DNA from: an uncultured Oscillospiraceae bacterium
GTDB lineage: Bacteria; Bacillota; Clostridia; Oscillospirales; Acutalibacteraceae
Direction of reading: 5' to 3'
DNA: 64,000 bases
NCBI GenBank assembly: GCA_958366985.1
Contig: CATXDC010000001.1
Coordinates: 248,001-312,000, forward strand
Made by a program: the position numbers and the translations under genes. The notes under the pieces are model-generated. The model saw nothing but the letters and a program-made list of their open reading frames with translations, was not told where the DNA came from and made no database searches. Of the stretch, positions 63,687 through 64,000 are shown piece by piece; positions within the stretch are counted from its first letter, which is position 1; every line of letters starts with the position of its first letter.

Positions 63687-63715
63687 TTGAAATTGCATTA
63701 TTTTTTTGCTATAAT
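63687..63715 (+). promoter_or_regulatory. Promoter of the YhhN-like gene
   Basis: TTGAAA (63687-63692), 17-base spacer, perfect TATAAT (63710-63715), 32 bases before ATG 63747. The rest of 63479-63686 holds nothing I recognise. Confidence 0.75.
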
Positions 63716-63746
63716 TACCAAAATAGTTTTGAAAGTAGGAATAATT

Positions 63747-64000
63747 ATGTTGTTTAGTGCTGTTTTAGCTATTGGTATCATTTCAGCTGTTCTTTTTATG
63801 AAAGAAAGAGTGAAAAGATGCAGTATTAAAGCTCTCATGATGAAAGCTGTTACCAGTATATTATTTATTTTCTGCGGAGCTATCGGAAGCGCCACCGCCT
63901 TAAAACATGGATATTCTATATTTCCTATTTTGATTTTAATGGGACTTATCTTCGGGCTTTTAGGCGATATCTGGCTGGATTTAAAATGGATCTACAAAGA
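63747..64000 (+). CDS. YhhN/lysoplasmalogenase-like membrane protein (partial, runs off the window)
   Basis: 84 codons open to the right edge. Three hydrophobic segments are seen, and the third (ILILMGLIFGLLGDIWLDLK) has the GLLGD-type motif of YhhN/TMEM86 lysoplasmalogenases, which cleave the vinyl ether of lysoplasmalogens in the membrane; plasmalogens are common in clostridia. Weak AGGA ribosome site before ATG 63747, with a consensus promoter. The C-terminal two thirds are outside, so the family call is tentative. Confidence 0.65.
   Translation, partial: MLFSAVLAIGIISAVLFMKERVKRCSIKALMMKAVTSILFIFCGAIGSATALKHGYSIFPILILMGLIFGLLGDIWLDLKWIYK

Noticed and set aside
1..64000. Mobile elements, prophage, CRISPR, tRNA or rRNA genes
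   Set aside because: No transposase, integrase, repeat-spacer array or recognisable structural RNA was seen on either strand; short hairpins were assigned to terminators or operators.

Overview
The window is about 64 kb of a low-GC (about 40% by eye) chromosome from a Gram-positive anaerobe, most likely class Clostridia. Support comes from Gram-positive signal peptides and a lipoprotein, strong AGGAGG ribosome sites, spore-maturation genes (spmA/spmB), an NADH-linked iron-sulfur oxidoreductase operon, acetate kinase, and a Dlt-type acylation cassette. The gut-type carbohydrate gene content (fucosidase, galactosidase, arabinofuranosidase, xylosidase, uronate and inositol use) suggests an Oscillospirales-like or related gut commensal; this is inference. 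No rRNA, tRNA, CRISPR array, insertion sequence or prophage was seen.

Layout. 1-5128 (minus): NuoE-NuoF and a large, left-truncated NuoG/FdhA-like protein with an inserted GltD-type flavin module. 5358-5798: a small secreted protein. 6008-12288 (minus): a tightly overlapping housekeeping run (phosphohexomutase, DUF2461, PLP lyase, GNAT, two M42 aminopeptidases). 12552-16594: a MATE exporter, then a minus-strand GH29 fucosidase, sugar-phosphate isomerase-like protein and DUF6054 protein. 16875-28584 (plus): a heterodimeric ABC exporter, a two-component system, and a five-gene cassette resembling dltABCD but with an added PLP decarboxylase. 28689-30537: an AbrB-like regulator, spmAB and a zinc-ribbon protein. 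30588-38088 (minus): GH36 galactosidase, BspA-type lipoprotein, GPH-type sugar transporter and a GH127 arabinofuranosidase gene broken by an in-frame amber codon, divergent from an AraC regulator. 39304-42844 (minus): a YtrA-type GntR regulator with an ABC transporter. 43033-47245: uronate catabolism (uxaC, uxuA, a GntR regulator, divergent uxuB-like SDR). 47390-54208: small proteins, TspO, GH31, a hydroxyacid dehydrogenase, TmcAL, acetate kinase. 54353-63478 (minus): a complete myo-inositol operon (LacI regulator, iolC, D, B, an iron alcohol dehydrogenase, G, E, J) without iolA. A YhhN-like gene runs off the right edge.

How it fits together. The sugar modules feed hexoses, pentoses, uronates and inositol into glycolysis and acetate formation (AckA), with NADH handled by the Nuo-like complex. 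The best candidate for an undescribed system is 20564-28584. The response regulator promoter and the promoter of the adenylation/decarboxylase/carrier/MBOAT/SGNH cassette carry the same tandem array (CTTWAG-N4-CTTWAG-N4-AATWAA, 10-bp period). That suggests an autoregulated two-component system controlling a Dlt-like envelope modification whose acyl group passes through a decarboxylation step.
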